DNA of 39,321 nt from an uncultured Hyphomicrobiales bacterium (GTDB lineage: Bacteria; Pseudomonadota; Alphaproteobacteria; Rhizobiales; Beijerinckiaceae): NCBI GenBank assembly GCA_903902915.1, contig CAIUWR010000005.1, forward strand, positions 1 to 39,321. The letters run 5' to 3'. Position 1 is the first letter of the stretch, and each line of letters opens with the position of its first letter. Shown in pieces: positions 28,734 to 37,337 of the stretch. Under the pieces are notes generated by a model. It had not been told where the DNA came from, searched no databases, and was given only the letters and a program-made list of their open reading frames with translations. Both the position numbers and the translations under genes were made by a program.

Positions 28734-29571
28734 CATCCACACCCGCCAGAAACTCCAGACACAGCGCGTTGAACTCCGCCGCGCATTCGATATTCCCCAT
28801 ATGCCCGGCATTCTCGAACACATGTAGGCGCGCGTTGGGGATCTTCGGCACAAAGCCGTCGGTGTAGCCGGGGTTGCGCAGCGGATCGAGCCTGCCCGCG
28901 ATGACCAGCGCGGGCACGCGGATGTTGGAATAGTCGATGGCGTTGCGCTCGGCGCGGGCATTCTCGTCCTTCGGGAAGGGCGCCTTGAAACGGGCGACGG
29001 CGGTGGCTTCCCAGGCGCCGGGCACGCGGCTCCATGTCCAGCGGCGCTCGATATAGGCCTCGTCCGCCGCCCATTTGGGATCAACGAACATCACCTCGAC
29101 GATGCGTCGCATATGTTCCTTGGTGCCGTCATAGGTGTTGAGCACCTTGCGCGCCTCATTGTCGGGGGCGTCGCCGCCGCCCGAGCAACAGGTGACGCTG
29201 GCGATCGGCCAGTCGGGCTGTTTGCGCGCGGCCACCGTCAGGCAAAGGCCGCCCGACATGGAGCTGCCCATCACATGCACGCGGCTCACGCACATGGCTT
29301 CGATGAAGCGGCGGATGTGGGTGATGCGCTTGTTGAACTGGCCGTTGAAGTCGAAGATCTTGTCGGTCAGGCCAAAACCCAGATGGTCCGGCGCCAGCAC
29401 ATGATAATGCTGCGCAAGCGCCGGAATGTTATGTTCCCAGGAGGTTTCCGCGCAGCCGCCGAACTCCGCCGAATGCAGCAGGAGGACGCTCGGTCTGGCG
29501 CCCTTGTGCTCGACGCCAGCCTCGAAATAATGGGTGGTGACGTCGTCGATGGAGATCGTGCGGCCTTGCAT
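28726..29571 (-). CDS. Alpha/beta hydrolase (second of the operon)
   Basis: A 281-residue alpha/beta-fold hydrolase. The nucleophile elbow is GSSMSGG with Ser104; the usual second glycine of GxSxG is Ser106 here. The acid is Asp229 in AGRLDPL, and the base is His257 in NAGHMGNIE. The oxyanion region is LLLHSAEFGGCAETSWEHNI near residue 31. The cap and triad resemble C-C bond hydrolases of meta-cleavage pathways and epoxide hydrolases, but those cannot be told apart by eye. It starts eight bases after the flavin monooxygenase stop on the same strand, so the two are co-transcribed. Confidence 0.82.
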   Translation of the reverse strand: MQGRTISIDDVTTHYFEAGVEHKGARPSVLLLHSAEFGGCAETSWEHNIPALAQHYHVLAPDHLGFGLTDKIFDFNGQFNKRITHIRRFIEAMCVSRVHVMGSSMSGGLCLTVAARKQPDWPIASVTCCSGGGDAPDNEARKVLNTYDGTKEHMRRIVEVMFVDPKWAADEAYIERRWTWSRVPGAWEATAVARFKAPFPKDENARAERNAIDYSNIRVPALVIAGRLDPLRNPGYTDGFVPKIPNARLHVFENAGHMGNIECAAEFNALCLEFLAGVDGV

Positions 29572-29579
29572 GGGCGACC

Positions 29580-30749
29580 CTATTCGGCTGCGATGGGCAG
29601 ATCGAGCGGCTTGGTGCCAGCCAGATCCTTGATCGCGGGATAGACGTCCTTGGCGAAGAGGCGGATGTTCTTGGCGGTGCGCTCGTGATCGAGGAAGCCC
29701 GCCTGCATCATCATCAGCAGATGATCGAAGCCGCCGACCAGATCATAGAACCGCTTGATCTGCGCGATCACCTGATCGGGCGTGCCATACATGACCACGC
29801 CCTGCTCGCGCTGGAATTCCAGCGTCTGCGCGCGCATGGCGTCCGTGCGGCCTGCGTAAGTGCCTTGCAGCGCCTTCACGTTGAACTCCACCGGCACATA
29901 GCCGGGCGGGTTGCGATACTGCGGCTCTGTCTTGGCGGCCATGTACCAGAGCAACTCCTTCATGCCAGCTTCCGCTTCCGCTTCGGTGTCGGCCACATAG
30001 ACGAGCGGCATGAAGGCGGTGCCGCCGCCGCCGGGCTGGCCGTTGAGGCGATAGGAGCCGCGATAAGCGTCGAACAGCTGGCGCACCTTCTCATAGGGCT
30101 GCAGGAAGGTCGCGAAGACGAAGCCGCGCGCGGCGGCGCGCGAGATGCCCGCGAAATCGCTGGAGCCCGTCAGCCAGATCGGCGGATGGGGATCCTGATA
30201 GGGGCGCGGCCAGATGTTGACGGCGCGGCGCTGGGTGAACTTGCCTTCGAAGTTGAAGGGCTCGTCATGGCTGGTCCAGGCCTTCTGGATCAGGTCGATG
30301 CCTTCCCACAGACGCTCGACGGTCTGGGTGGGGTTGGTGTTGGCCGCAAAGATCTCGTAAGGCACGCCGCGCACGAAGCCTGCGCTCAGACGGCCGCGCG
30401 AGATGCAGTCGATCATCGCCATTTCTTCGGCGATGCGCAGCGGGTCGCCACGGTTGGCGACGGGATTGCCGAGAATGCAGATCTCGCCCTTCTGGGTCTG
30501 GCGCGCGAGGATGGCGAGCGACAGGGGCGCGGCCACATCGAGGCAAGTGGCGGTCTGATGATGCTCGTTGACCATCATGTTGAGGCCCGCGTCGTCGGCG
30601 ATCATATATTCGTCGAGATAGCGATTATAGAGATCAGCGCCGATCTTGGGATCGAAGTGCTTGCTCTCCAGCGACACGCGCATGGTGGACAGCGTGTCGA
30701 GCGGCGGCAGATGCGGGTAGGGCATCTCGGTGAAGTACCAGGCCTTCAT
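29580..30749 (-). CDS. LLM-class flavin-dependent monooxygenase (luciferase-like)
   Basis: A 389-residue bacterial luciferase-like TIM-barrel protein. ATG 30749 follows AGGAGCAGG; the longer frame to 30899 adds 50 improbable residues. Family features are YMIADDAGLNMMVNEHHQTA, the ARQTQKGEICILGNPVANRG strand, AEEMAMIDCISRGRLSAGFV and RPYQDPHPPIWLTGSSD. Such enzymes use FMNH2 and oxygen for oxidation, desulfonation or ring oxygenation. It needs a flavin reductase, not seen in the window. It is the middle gene of a three-gene minus operon between two alpha/beta hydrolases. A RibBX gene 2 kb away might supply flavin. Confidence 0.88.
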   Translation of the reverse strand: MKAWYFTEMPYPHLPPLDTLSTMRVSLESKHFDPKIGADLYNRYLDEYMIADDAGLNMMVNEHHQTATCLDVAAPLSLAILARQTQKGEICILGNPVANRGDPLRIAEEMAMIDCISRGRLSAGFVRGVPYEIFAANTNPTQTVERLWEGIDLIQKAWTSHDEPFNFEGKFTQRRAVNIWPRPYQDPHPPIWLTGSSDFAGISRAAARGFVFATFLQPYEKVRQLFDAYRGSYRLNGQPGGGGTAFMPLVYVADTEAEAEAGMKELLWYMAAKTEPQYRNPPGYVPVEFNVKALQGTYAGRTDAMRAQTLEFQREQGVVMYGTPDQVIAQIKRFYDLVGGFDHLLMMMQAGFLDHERTAKNIRLFAKDVYPAIKDLAGTKPLDLPIAAE

Positions 30750-30774
30750 GTCCTGCTCCTTTGGTTTGTCGCGC

Positions 30775-31554
30775 TCAGGCGAGGAAGGTGTTGACGATCT
30801 GCGCCACGGCGGCGGGCTGCTCGATCTGCGGATAGTGACCGGCCTTGGGCACGGTGACGAAGGATGCGCCGGGGACATGCGCGCTATAGGCCTTGCCATA
30901 AGCGGTCGAGGTCACGCCGTCGTTCTCGCCCCAGATGAACTGGGTGGGAACATTGATCCGCGAGAGGCGGATCTTCAGCTTGGGATTGTGCATATAAGGA
31001 TCCCAGCAGAAGCGCGCGAAGCTCTCGAGGTTGCGCGCCACGATGCTGACATCCTCCTCGGGGCTGCTGGAATAGTCGCGCTTGCCAAAGTCGGTGTCGT
31101 AATATTTCAGCTCGGCGACCTTGGTGGGATGCAGGGTCCAGATGTCCTGGATGTCGCGGTCGTAGGGGCCGCCGATCTTCACGCCGAAGGGGTTCACCAT
31201 CACCAGTTTCGAGATGAAGCTGTCGTCCTTCACCGCCATTTCGGCCGCGATCCAGCCGCCCAGCGAAAGGCCGAGCACGGGGATGTTCTTGAGCCCCAGC
31301 TTCTCGACGAGGTCGAGATAGATATAGGAAATGTCGTCGGGGCTGCTGATCCAGTCCGGGCGATCAGACTTGCCGAAGCCCGGCGCCTGCGGGATGATGA
31401 GCTCATGCGTCTTCGCCAGATCGGCGATGAAGGGCGACGTGCGCTCGAAAGCGGCTTCCTCGCTCAGAAGCACGAGAAGCGGGCTGCCCGAGCCCATGCG
31501 CTCGACCTCGATCTTCATGCCTTGGATCGTCAGAAACTCGGACATAATCTCCAT
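30775..31554 (-). CDS. Alpha/beta hydrolase (first of the operon)
   Basis: A 259-residue alpha/beta hydrolase with nucleophile elbow GLSLGG (Ser97), acid in IWGENDGV (Asp212) and base in PKAGHYPQIEQP (His240), a complete catalytic triad. It has the family strand LLVLLSEEAAFERTSPF and the FGKSDRP motif. Start is ATG 31554, or ATG 31545 (MSEFLTIQ) just after GGAG; the latter is slightly more usual. It is 25 bases upstream of the flavin monooxygenase and divergent from the AraC gene, so it is the first gene of the operon likely controlled by that regulator. Substrate unknown. Confidence 0.82.
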   Translation of the reverse strand: MEIMSEFLTIQGMKIEVERMGSGSPLLVLLSEEAAFERTSPFIADLAKTHELIIPQAPGFGKSDRPDWISSPDDISYIYLDLVEKLGLKNIPVLGLSLGGWIAAEMAVKDDSFISKLVMVNPFGVKIGGPYDRDIQDIWTLHPTKVAELKYYDTDFGKRDYSSSPEEDVSIVARNLESFARFCWDPYMHNPKLKIRLSRINVPTQFIWGENDGVTSTAYGKAYSAHVPGASFVTVPKAGHYPQIEQPAAVAQIVNTFLA

Positions 31555-31608
31555 CCCGTTTTATGGGCCAGCGCATCCGCAACAGCGGAGCCGATCCTGT
31601 TCCTCGCA

Positions 31609-31636
31609 GTGGTAGGCAAGCGGCGGGACCGGTCAA
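31609..31636 (-). promoter_or_regulatory. Candidate promoter of the hydrolase-monooxygenase operon
   Basis: On the minus strand, TTGACC (31636-31631) and TACCAC (31614-31609) are 16 bases apart, about 55 bases before the first hydrolase start. The -35 is good; the -10 is poor. This may fit an activator-dependent promoter. Confidence 0.3.
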
Positions 31637-31668
31637 GGCCTCCCCATGGGCGAGCGGCGAAGGAGTAT

Positions 31669-31697
31669 TCATTTTCGGCAATAACCTGCGCTATGAT
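31669..31697 (+). promoter_or_regulatory. Candidate promoter of the AraC-family regulator
   Basis: TATGAT at 31692-31697 is a good -10 element, with only a weak -35 (around 31669) at 17 bases. GCAAA is repeated nine bases apart just after it (31698 and 31707), a possible regulator half-site. Confidence 0.3.
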
Positions 31698-31747
31698 GCA
31701 AAAATCGCAAACCGGAAGGGTCCGGGACAAGGGAAAAGCGCAGCCGC

Positions 31748-32785
31748 ATGGAGCCCGTCCTCACCATCGACAAGCTTGGGCTGACGAACTGGATCGCCAC
31801 CGGCTCCAGTCCTGACAGCCGCCACGCGCATTTCGTGGCGGCCGATCTGCCAGCCGCCCGCCAGCGCATTCTGGAGGTGAGCCAGGGCAAGTGCCGGTTC
31901 ACGGTGTCGGAGTCCGGCCCATTCCTGCAATTTCGCGAGGCCCATGCCCACGCGGGCCAGCTGGCGGTGAAGTTCTTCAGCTGGGACTGCTTTGGCAAAT
32001 GCGAAACCTCGGTCACGCGCGCGGCCAGCCATCATGTGAATCTGCATATCCCCCTGAAGGGCTCTTTCGAGGCGCGGCAGGGCGGTCAGGCGGTCACGGT
32101 GCGGCCGGGCGAGTTGTTGATGGTCTCCTCGCCCGGCATGATCCGGCGGCGCTGGGAAGGGCCTTGCGACCTGCTGAATGTGGTGATCGGGCGCAAGGCG
32201 GCGGCTTCGGTCTTCGCCCAGTTGCCGGACGCCAGCGGCCTGCTCAGCCTGCCTCTGGTGACGCTCGACATGAACGAGCATCTCACCTTGTCCCATTTCA
32301 TCGAAACCATCGTGCAGGATCTGGGGCGGGCCCAGCCCGCGCTCTCGACGCCTGACGCGATCCCGCATGTGGAGCGCTTGTTGCTGACGCTGCTGGCGCA
32401 GGCGCTGCGGGGCGCGGACAGCCAGACGCAGCGGCGCGAGCCCGCCTCCGTGGCGCCCTGGTACGTGCGCCGGGCCGAGGACTATCTTCGCGACAACTAC
32501 ATGAAGAAGATCAGCATGAAGGAGCTGGCGGCGGTCTGCGGCGTGAGCGTGCGCACGCTGCACTACGGCTTCGGCAAGTTCCGCGACCATTCGCCCGCCG
32601 AGCGACTGCGCGCGATTCGCCTGATGCAGGCGCGCCACGCGCTGATCGAGGCGCGCATCAGCGGCAACAAGGTCGCAGACGTCGCGCGCCTGTCAGGCTA
32701 CGAAAACAAGAGCCAGTTTTCGCGTGATTACAAGGCCTGTTTCCATGAGAGTCCAACCGCGACGCTCCGCGCCGCGTTTGGGTAG
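31748..32785 (+). CDS. AraC-family transcriptional regulator
   Basis: A 345-residue regulator. The N-terminal half (residues about 20-200) is a cupin-like sensing domain of the AraC_binding_2 type, with HHVNLHIPLKGSFEARQGGQ and VRPGELLMVSSPG. The C-terminal HTH pair spans about 245-345: MKELAAVCGVSVRTLHYGFG and VADVARLSGYENKSQFSRDY. It is divergent from the hydrolase-LLM-hydrolase operon with 193 bases between, the usual layout for an activator of a catabolic operon. The gene ends five bases from the convergent ribBX stop. Confidence 0.9.
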   Translation: MEPVLTIDKLGLTNWIATGSSPDSRHAHFVAADLPAARQRILEVSQGKCRFTVSESGPFLQFREAHAHAGQLAVKFFSWDCFGKCETSVTRAASHHVNLHIPLKGSFEARQGGQAVTVRPGELLMVSSPGMIRRRWEGPCDLLNVVIGRKAAASVFAQLPDASGLLSLPLVTLDMNEHLTLSHFIETIVQDLGRAQPALSTPDAIPHVERLLLTLLAQALRGADSQTQRREPASVAPWYVRRAEDYLRDNYMKKISMKELAAVCGVSVRTLHYGFGKFRDHSPAERLRAIRLMQARHALIEARISGNKVADVARLSGYENKSQFSRDYKACFHESPTATLRAAFG

Positions 32786-32790
32786 CGGCG

Positions 32791-33948
32791 TCAGGCCTTG
32801 TCGTCGCCGAACGGCTGCTGGCCCACCAGATGGATGCCATAGCCCTCAAGCCCCACCACCTTGTGCTGGGAATTGGTCAACAGAACCATGTTATGGACCC
32901 CGAGATCCTGGAGGATCTGCGCGCCGATGCCATATTGGCGCAGGTCGGCAACAGGGGTGCTCATGGGATGGCCCTGACGCTCCTTGATGAAGCGGCTGAG
33001 GGTCGTCTGGGTCGGTTCGCGGATCACCACGACGACGCCGCGATCCTTCTGCGCGATGAACTTCAACGCGGATTCGAGCTCGCCCGCCCGCGAGCGCGCC
33101 TCGCCCCGGAAGAAGATGCTCGCCGTCTCGTCGCCAAGGCTGTCGGCCAGCAGATTATGCTGGTGCATGCGCACATAGACAGGCTCTTCCCCGGTCACGT
33201 CGCCGCGCACGATGGCCAGATGCTCCGCATAGGTGACCTTGTTGGCGTAGACATGCACGTCGAAGGATCCGCCAAAGCGGCTTTCGATCTTCGAGGAGGC
33301 GACCAGTTCGATCAGCTTCTCGGTGCGGCGGCGATAGGCGATGAGATCGGCGATGGTCGCGATCTTCAAGCCATGTTCCTGCGCGAAGAGCATCAGATCC
33401 GGCAGGCGGGCCATGGTGCCGTCATCGTTCATGATTTCGCAGATCACGCCCGATGGGTTCAGCCCCGCCAGACGCGACACGTCCACCGCAGCCTCGGTAT
33501 GCCCGGCGCGCACGAGCACGCCGCCGTCCTGGGCGATCAGGGGGAAGATATGGCCAGGCGAGACGATGTCCTCGCGGCCACGGTCGCCGTTGATCGCCAC
33601 CGCGATGGTGTGGGCGCGGTCGGCGGCCGAAATGCCGGTGGTGACGCCCTCGCGGGCCTCGATGGAGACGGTGAAGGCCGTCTGGTGCTGGGCCTGATTG
33701 TTCTGGGCCATGGGCTGGAGGCCCAGCTCCTCGACCCGGTGCCGGGTCATGGAGAGGCAGATGAGCCCGCGTCCATGCTTGGCCATGAAGTTCACGATTT
33801 CGGGGCTGGCCTTCTCGGCGGGAATGACCAGATCGCCTTCATTCTCGCGACCCTCGTCGTCCACCAGAATGAACATGCGGCCCTGGCGCGCATCCTCGAT
33901 CACCTCTTCGATGGTCGACAGGCGGAACGTGTTTGCTTCGGACATCAT
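32791..33948 (-). CDS. ribB: RibBX: dihydroxybutanone phosphate synthase with degenerate GTP cyclohydrolase II domain
   Basis: A 385-residue protein. The N-terminal DHBP synthase half is intact: [20 protein letters not shown] (residues 30-49) and the later [20 protein letters not shown] plus [13 protein letters not shown]. It makes the four-carbon unit of riboflavin from ribulose 5-phosphate. The C-terminal half aligns with GTP cyclohydrolase II but lacks its zinc site: where C-T-G-D and CDC cysteines are expected it reads [20 protein letters not shown], and the RQEGRGIGL motif is replaced by [12 protein letters not shown]. This matches the RibBX variant known in Proteobacteria. Start at ATG 33948 follows AGGAAAG. 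No FMN riboswitch was recognised upstream. Confidence 0.92.
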   Translation of the reverse strand: MMSEANTFRLSTIEEVIEDARQGRMFILVDDEGRENEGDLVIPAEKASPEIVNFMAKHGRGLICLSMTRHRVEELGLQPMAQNNQAQHQTAFTVSIEAREGVTTGISAADRAHTIAVAINGDRGREDIVSPGHIFPLIAQDGGVLVRAGHTEAAVDVSRLAGLNPSGVICEIMNDDGTMARLPDLMLFAQEHGLKIATIADLIAYRRRTEKLIELVASSKIESRFGGSFDVHVYANKVTYAEHLAIVRGDVTGEEPVYVRMHQHNLLADSLGDETASIFFRGEARSRAGELESALKFIAQKDRGVVVVIREPTQTTLSRFIKERQGHPMSTPVADLRQYGIGAQILQDLGVHNMVLLTNSQHKVVGLEGYGIHLVGQQPFGDDKA

Positions 33949-34102
33949 GTCTTTCCTGCACCATCTCCGGCCGGCGGCGAAGATTTCGGGGCGCGGGGAG
34001 ACTTTTCTGAAGGTGACTTTGTAGTGAATGAAGCAGGCGGGTCAAGAGCCAGAGCATGGCGGCGCGCCGCCCGCATCGCGGCGCAGCCGGTTCCCCGGCG
34101 GG

Positions 34103-34130
34103 TTGACGGCTCGGGCCGACCCTGTAAGAA
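34103..34130 (+). promoter_or_regulatory. Candidate promoter of the triple receptor operon
   Basis: TTGACG (34103-34108), 16 bases, then TAAGAA (34125-34130) lies 65 bases before the first receptor start. It is a fair sigma70-type match in the 246-base gap divergent from ribBX. Confidence 0.4.
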
Positions 34131-34194
34131 CCTGCGCCATGACAGGGGAAAACGATGCCGGCTCCAAGGGCTGGCGCATTTTCGGAGGACCGCC

Positions 34195-35238
34195 ATGCGT
34201 GCAGTGCTGCGCCTTTTCGCCGCGACTTTCCTGAGCGCCGCCGTCGCCTCCGGGGCGCGGGCGGACGCCGTGGAAGATTTCTACCGCGGCAAGCAGATCG
34301 ACATGATCATCGGCTATTCGCCGGGCGGCACCTATGACCTTTACGCCCGCCTCGTGGCCCGGTTTCTGGGCGATTACATCCCCGGCAAGCCGCGCGTCAT
34401 CCCGCGCAACATGCCGGGCGCCGGCAGCCGTCTCGCCGCGAACTGGATCTATAATCTTGGCCCCAAGGACGGCACAGTGATCGGCACCGGCGATCAGTCG
34501 CTGGCGGTCGAGCAAGCCATGGGCGACAAGGCCCTGACCATCGACGTGAGCAAGTTCCAGTACATTGGCAACCCCGCCGCCGAAAACAACACGACGGCCG
34601 CCTGGTACACGAGCGGCCTCAAGACCCTCGATGACGCGAAAGTGAAGGAAGTGCCGACAGGAGCCACCGGCGGCAGCACCTCTTCGCAATATCCCAAAGC
34701 CATGAACGCGCTGCTGGGCACGAAATTCAAGATCATCACCGGCTATCCCGGCGGCAACGACGTCAGCCTCGCGCTCGAAAAGGGCGAAGTGGCCGTGCGC
34801 GGCTCCAACGCCTGGGGCGCCTGGAAGGCCACGCGGCCCGATTGGCTGCGGGACAAGAAAATCACCATTCTCGTTCAGATCGGCCTGAAGAAGGCGCCCG
34901 ACCTGCCGGACGTTCCCCTGCTCATGGATCTGGCGAAGAACGACGAAGACCGCGCGGTGCTGAAGCTGCTTTCCGCCTCCGTCACGATCGGGCGTCCGCT
35001 GTTTGTGGCGCCCGGCGTGCCCGCCGAGCGTGTGCGCGCCTTGCGCGACGCCTTTGACCGCATGGTGAAGGATCCGGTGTTTCTCGAGGCCGCCGCCAGA
35101 GAGAATTTCGAGATCAACGCCGTGTCGGGCGAAGAGATGCAGAAGATCGTCGCCGACATCATCGCGACGCCGAAATCAATCGCGGATCGCCTCACGCAGA
35201 TCATCGGCGGCGTCGAGCAGAACACAGGCCCCCAATGA
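34195..35238 (+). CDS. Bug/TctC-family periplasmic solute receptor, subtype B, copy 1
   Basis: A 347-residue receptor. ATG 34195 follows CGGAGGA; the frame is open far upstream only as a shadow of ribBX. The signal peptide ends ARA (residue 23). Ligand loops are MIIGYSPGGTYDLYARLVAR and RNMPGAGS. Subtype B markers are GDKALTIDVSKFQYIGNPAA, VRGSNAWGAWK and LRDKKITILVQIGL with LPDVPLLMDLAKNDEDRAVL. It starts a run of three paralogs and overlaps the second by ATGA. A TctA/TctB permease is not encoded nearby. Confidence 0.9.
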   Translation: MRAVLRLFAATFLSAAVASGARADAVEDFYRGKQIDMIIGYSPGGTYDLYARLVARFLGDYIPGKPRVIPRNMPGAGSRLAANWIYNLGPKDGTVIGTGDQSLAVEQAMGDKALTIDVSKFQYIGNPAAENNTTAAWYTSGLKTLDDAKVKEVPTGATGGSTSSQYPKAMNALLGTKFKIITGYPGGNDVSLALEKGEVAVRGSNAWGAWKATRPDWLRDKKITILVQIGLKKAPDLPDVPLLMDLAKNDEDRAVLKLLSASVTIGRPLFVAPGVPAERVRALRDAFDRMVKDPVFLEAAARENFEINAVSGEEMQKIVADIIATPKSIADRLTQIIGGVEQNTGPQ

Positions 35239-36278
35239 GCGAGATCGTGAACCGCCGCAGTCTCCTCGCCGCCGCGCTGGGCCTCGCAGCCTGCGCCGCG
35301 CCCGCCCAAGCGCAGGGCGTGGCGGATTTCTACAAGGGCCGCACGGTCGAATTGCTTGTCGGCTACACGTCGGGCGGGGGCTACGACACCTATGGCCGCC
35401 TCGTGTCGCGGCATCTGGGGCCGTTCATCCCCGGCAATCCAAATATCGTCGTGCGCAATGTGCCGGGCGGGGGCGGGCGCGTGCTCATGGGCCAAATGAT
35501 GAATGTGGCCCCCAAGGACGGCTCCGTGCTGGCGACCGCCGATCAATCCCTGCCGCTGGCGCAGGCCATGCGCGATCCTGGCATTCTGTTCGACTCCAAG
35601 GCTTTCAACTGGATCGGCAATCCCGCCGCCGACAATAATACGGTGGTGACCTGGCGTACGACGGGCGTGACCTCGATGGAGGAAGCGCGCCGCAAAGAGG
35701 TGGTGGTCGCCTCCACGGGACCGAACACGTCGTCGCAAATTCCCTATGCGATGAACGCCACCCTGGGCACGAAGTTCAAGATCGTCAGCGGCTATCCCGG
35801 CGGCAATGAAATGAACCTGTCGATGGAGAATGGCGAGACCGGCGCGCGCGGCTCCAACCCATGGTCCACATGGAAAGCCACCAAGCCGGACTGGATCCGC
35901 GACAAGAAGATCAACATCATTGCGCAGGTGGGTCTGACCCGCGCGCCTGACTTGCCGGATGTGCCGCTCATCACGGAATTGGCCGCCAATGAAGAGGACC
36001 GCGCGGCGCTGCGCCTGCTCTCAGCGCCCGCCGCCGTGGGGCGGCCCTATTTCACCACGCCGGGCGTGCCTGCGGAGCGCGTGAAGGCCCTGCGCGAGGC
36101 TTTCACCGCCATGGAGAAAGACCCGGCCTTTCTCGACGACGCAAAAAACCTCGGCCTCGAAATCAATCCGGTGTCTGGCGAAGAGTTGCAGAAGATCGTC
36201 AGCGACATCGTCGATACGCCGCAAAAGATCGCGGATCGGCTGAACCAGATCATCGCGCCGCCGGACGGCTCGAAATAA
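35235..36278 (+). CDS. Bug/TctC-family periplasmic solute receptor, subtype B, copy 2
   Basis: A 347-residue paralog of the preceding receptor; its ATG overlaps that stop as ATGA. The leader MSEIVNRRSLLAAALGLAAC holds both a twin arginine and an LAAC lipobox-like site, and AQA-Q cleavage is also possible, so the export route is unclear. Shared stretches include VGYTSGGGYDTYGRLVSRHL, WIGNPAADNNTVVTWRTTGV, GYPGGNEMNLSMENGETGAR and PGVPAERVKALREAF. Substitutions in the loops suggest that it binds a different but related carboxylate. Confidence 0.9.
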   Translation: MSEIVNRRSLLAAALGLAACAAPAQAQGVADFYKGRTVELLVGYTSGGGYDTYGRLVSRHLGPFIPGNPNIVVRNVPGGGGRVLMGQMMNVAPKDGSVLATADQSLPLAQAMRDPGILFDSKAFNWIGNPAADNNTVVTWRTTGVTSMEEARRKEVVVASTGPNTSSQIPYAMNATLGTKFKIVSGYPGGNEMNLSMENGETGARGSNPWSTWKATKPDWIRDKKINIIAQVGLTRAPDLPDVPLITELAANEEDRAALRLLSAPAAVGRPYFTTPGVPAERVKALREAFTAMEKDPAFLDDAKNLGLEINPVSGEELQKIVSDIVDTPQKIADRLNQIIAPPDGSK

Positions 36279-36287
36279 TCGGAAGAC

Positions 36288-37331
36288 ATGACGATGATGC
36301 GCAGAGTTTCGTTCAGCCTCGCCGTCGCGCTCGCCTTGTGCGCGCCCGCGCAGGCGCAGCAATCTGTGGAGAGTTTCTACAAGGGCAAGACGATTGATTT
36401 CTACATCGGCTTCTCGCCGGGCGGCGGCTATGACTTTTATGCGCGTCTGCTCGCGCGGTTTCTGGGCGAGCATATTCCCGGCAAGCCCAATATCATCGCC
36501 AAGAACATGGCGGGCGGGGGCAGCCGCACGGCGGCGAGCTTCATGTATAGCGTGGCGCCCAAGGATGGCACGGCGCTGGCGACGGTGGATCAATCGACGC
36601 CTGTGCAACAGGCCGTGGGCGATCCCACCATCAAGTTCGACACTGCGAAATTCAACTTCATCGGCAATCCCGTGGTCGACAACAATGTGGTCGTGGCCTG
36701 GCATACGTCCGGTGTGAAGACGATCGAGGACGCGACGAAGAAAGAATATGCGATTGGCGCGACCGGCTACAACACATCGGCGCAATATCCGCAGGCGATG
36801 AACATCGTCGTCGGCACGAAGTTCAAGATCATTCTGGGCTATCCTGGCGCCAATGAAATCAACCTCGCCATGGAGAATGGCGAGCTGGCGGGACGCGGCA
36901 GCAATTCATGGGCGTCCTACAAGGGCACTAGGCCTGACTGGATCCGCGACAAGAAGATCAATGTGCTGGTGCAGATCGGCTTGCAAAAGGCGAAAGACCT
37001 GCCCGACGTGCCGCTGCTGATGGATCTTGCGACAAACGACGAGGATCGCGCTGCGCTGAAGCTGCTCTCCGCGCCGCCGGACATCGGCCGTCCGGTCTTC
37101 GCGCCGCCCGGCGTGCCTGCGGAGCGGGTGAAGGCGCTGCGCGACGCCTTCGACGCCACCATGAAAGACCCAGCTTTTCTGGAAGCGGCCCAACGCGAAG
37201 GGCTCGATATCGACCCGGTCTCCGGCGAACAATTGCAGAAGGTCGTGAACGACATTCTGGCCGCGCCGCAAGCGGTGCGCGACCGTCTGGCGACGCTCAT
37301 CGAGGTGAGCCAGCTGGGCGGCGGCAAATAG
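36288..37331 (+). CDS. Bug/TctC-family periplasmic solute receptor, subtype B, copy 3
   Basis: A 347-residue third paralog, starting at ATG 36288, nine bases after copy 2, behind GGAAGAC. The signal peptide ends CAPAQA-QQS. Loops read FYIGFSPGGGYDFYARLLAR and KNMAGGGSRTAASFM; the central part is NFIGNPVVDNNVVVAWHTSG and the distal part LQKAKDLPDVPLLMDLATND. The three copies are plainly duplicated from one ancestor. The gene ends seven bases from the convergent enoyl-CoA hydratase-like gene. Confidence 0.9.
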   Translation: MTMMRRVSFSLAVALALCAPAQAQQSVESFYKGKTIDFYIGFSPGGGYDFYARLLARFLGEHIPGKPNIIAKNMAGGGSRTAASFMYSVAPKDGTALATVDQSTPVQQAVGDPTIKFDTAKFNFIGNPVVDNNVVVAWHTSGVKTIEDATKKEYAIGATGYNTSAQYPQAMNIVVGTKFKIILGYPGANEINLAMENGELAGRGSNSWASYKGTRPDWIRDKKINVLVQIGLQKAKDLPDVPLLMDLATNDEDRAALKLLSAPPDIGRPVFAPPGVPAERVKALRDAFDATMKDPAFLEAAQREGLDIDPVSGEQLQKVVNDILAAPQAVRDRLATLIEVSQLGGGK

Positions 37332-37337
37332 CCAGCG

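Noticed and set aside
32830-34194. Long upstream extension of the first tandem receptor
   Set aside because: It lies antisense to ribBX; the receptor has a clear ribosome site and signal peptide at 34195.
33949-34194. Possible FMN riboswitch upstream of ribBX
   Set aside because: The conserved RFN element blocks were looked for on the minus strand and not seen.
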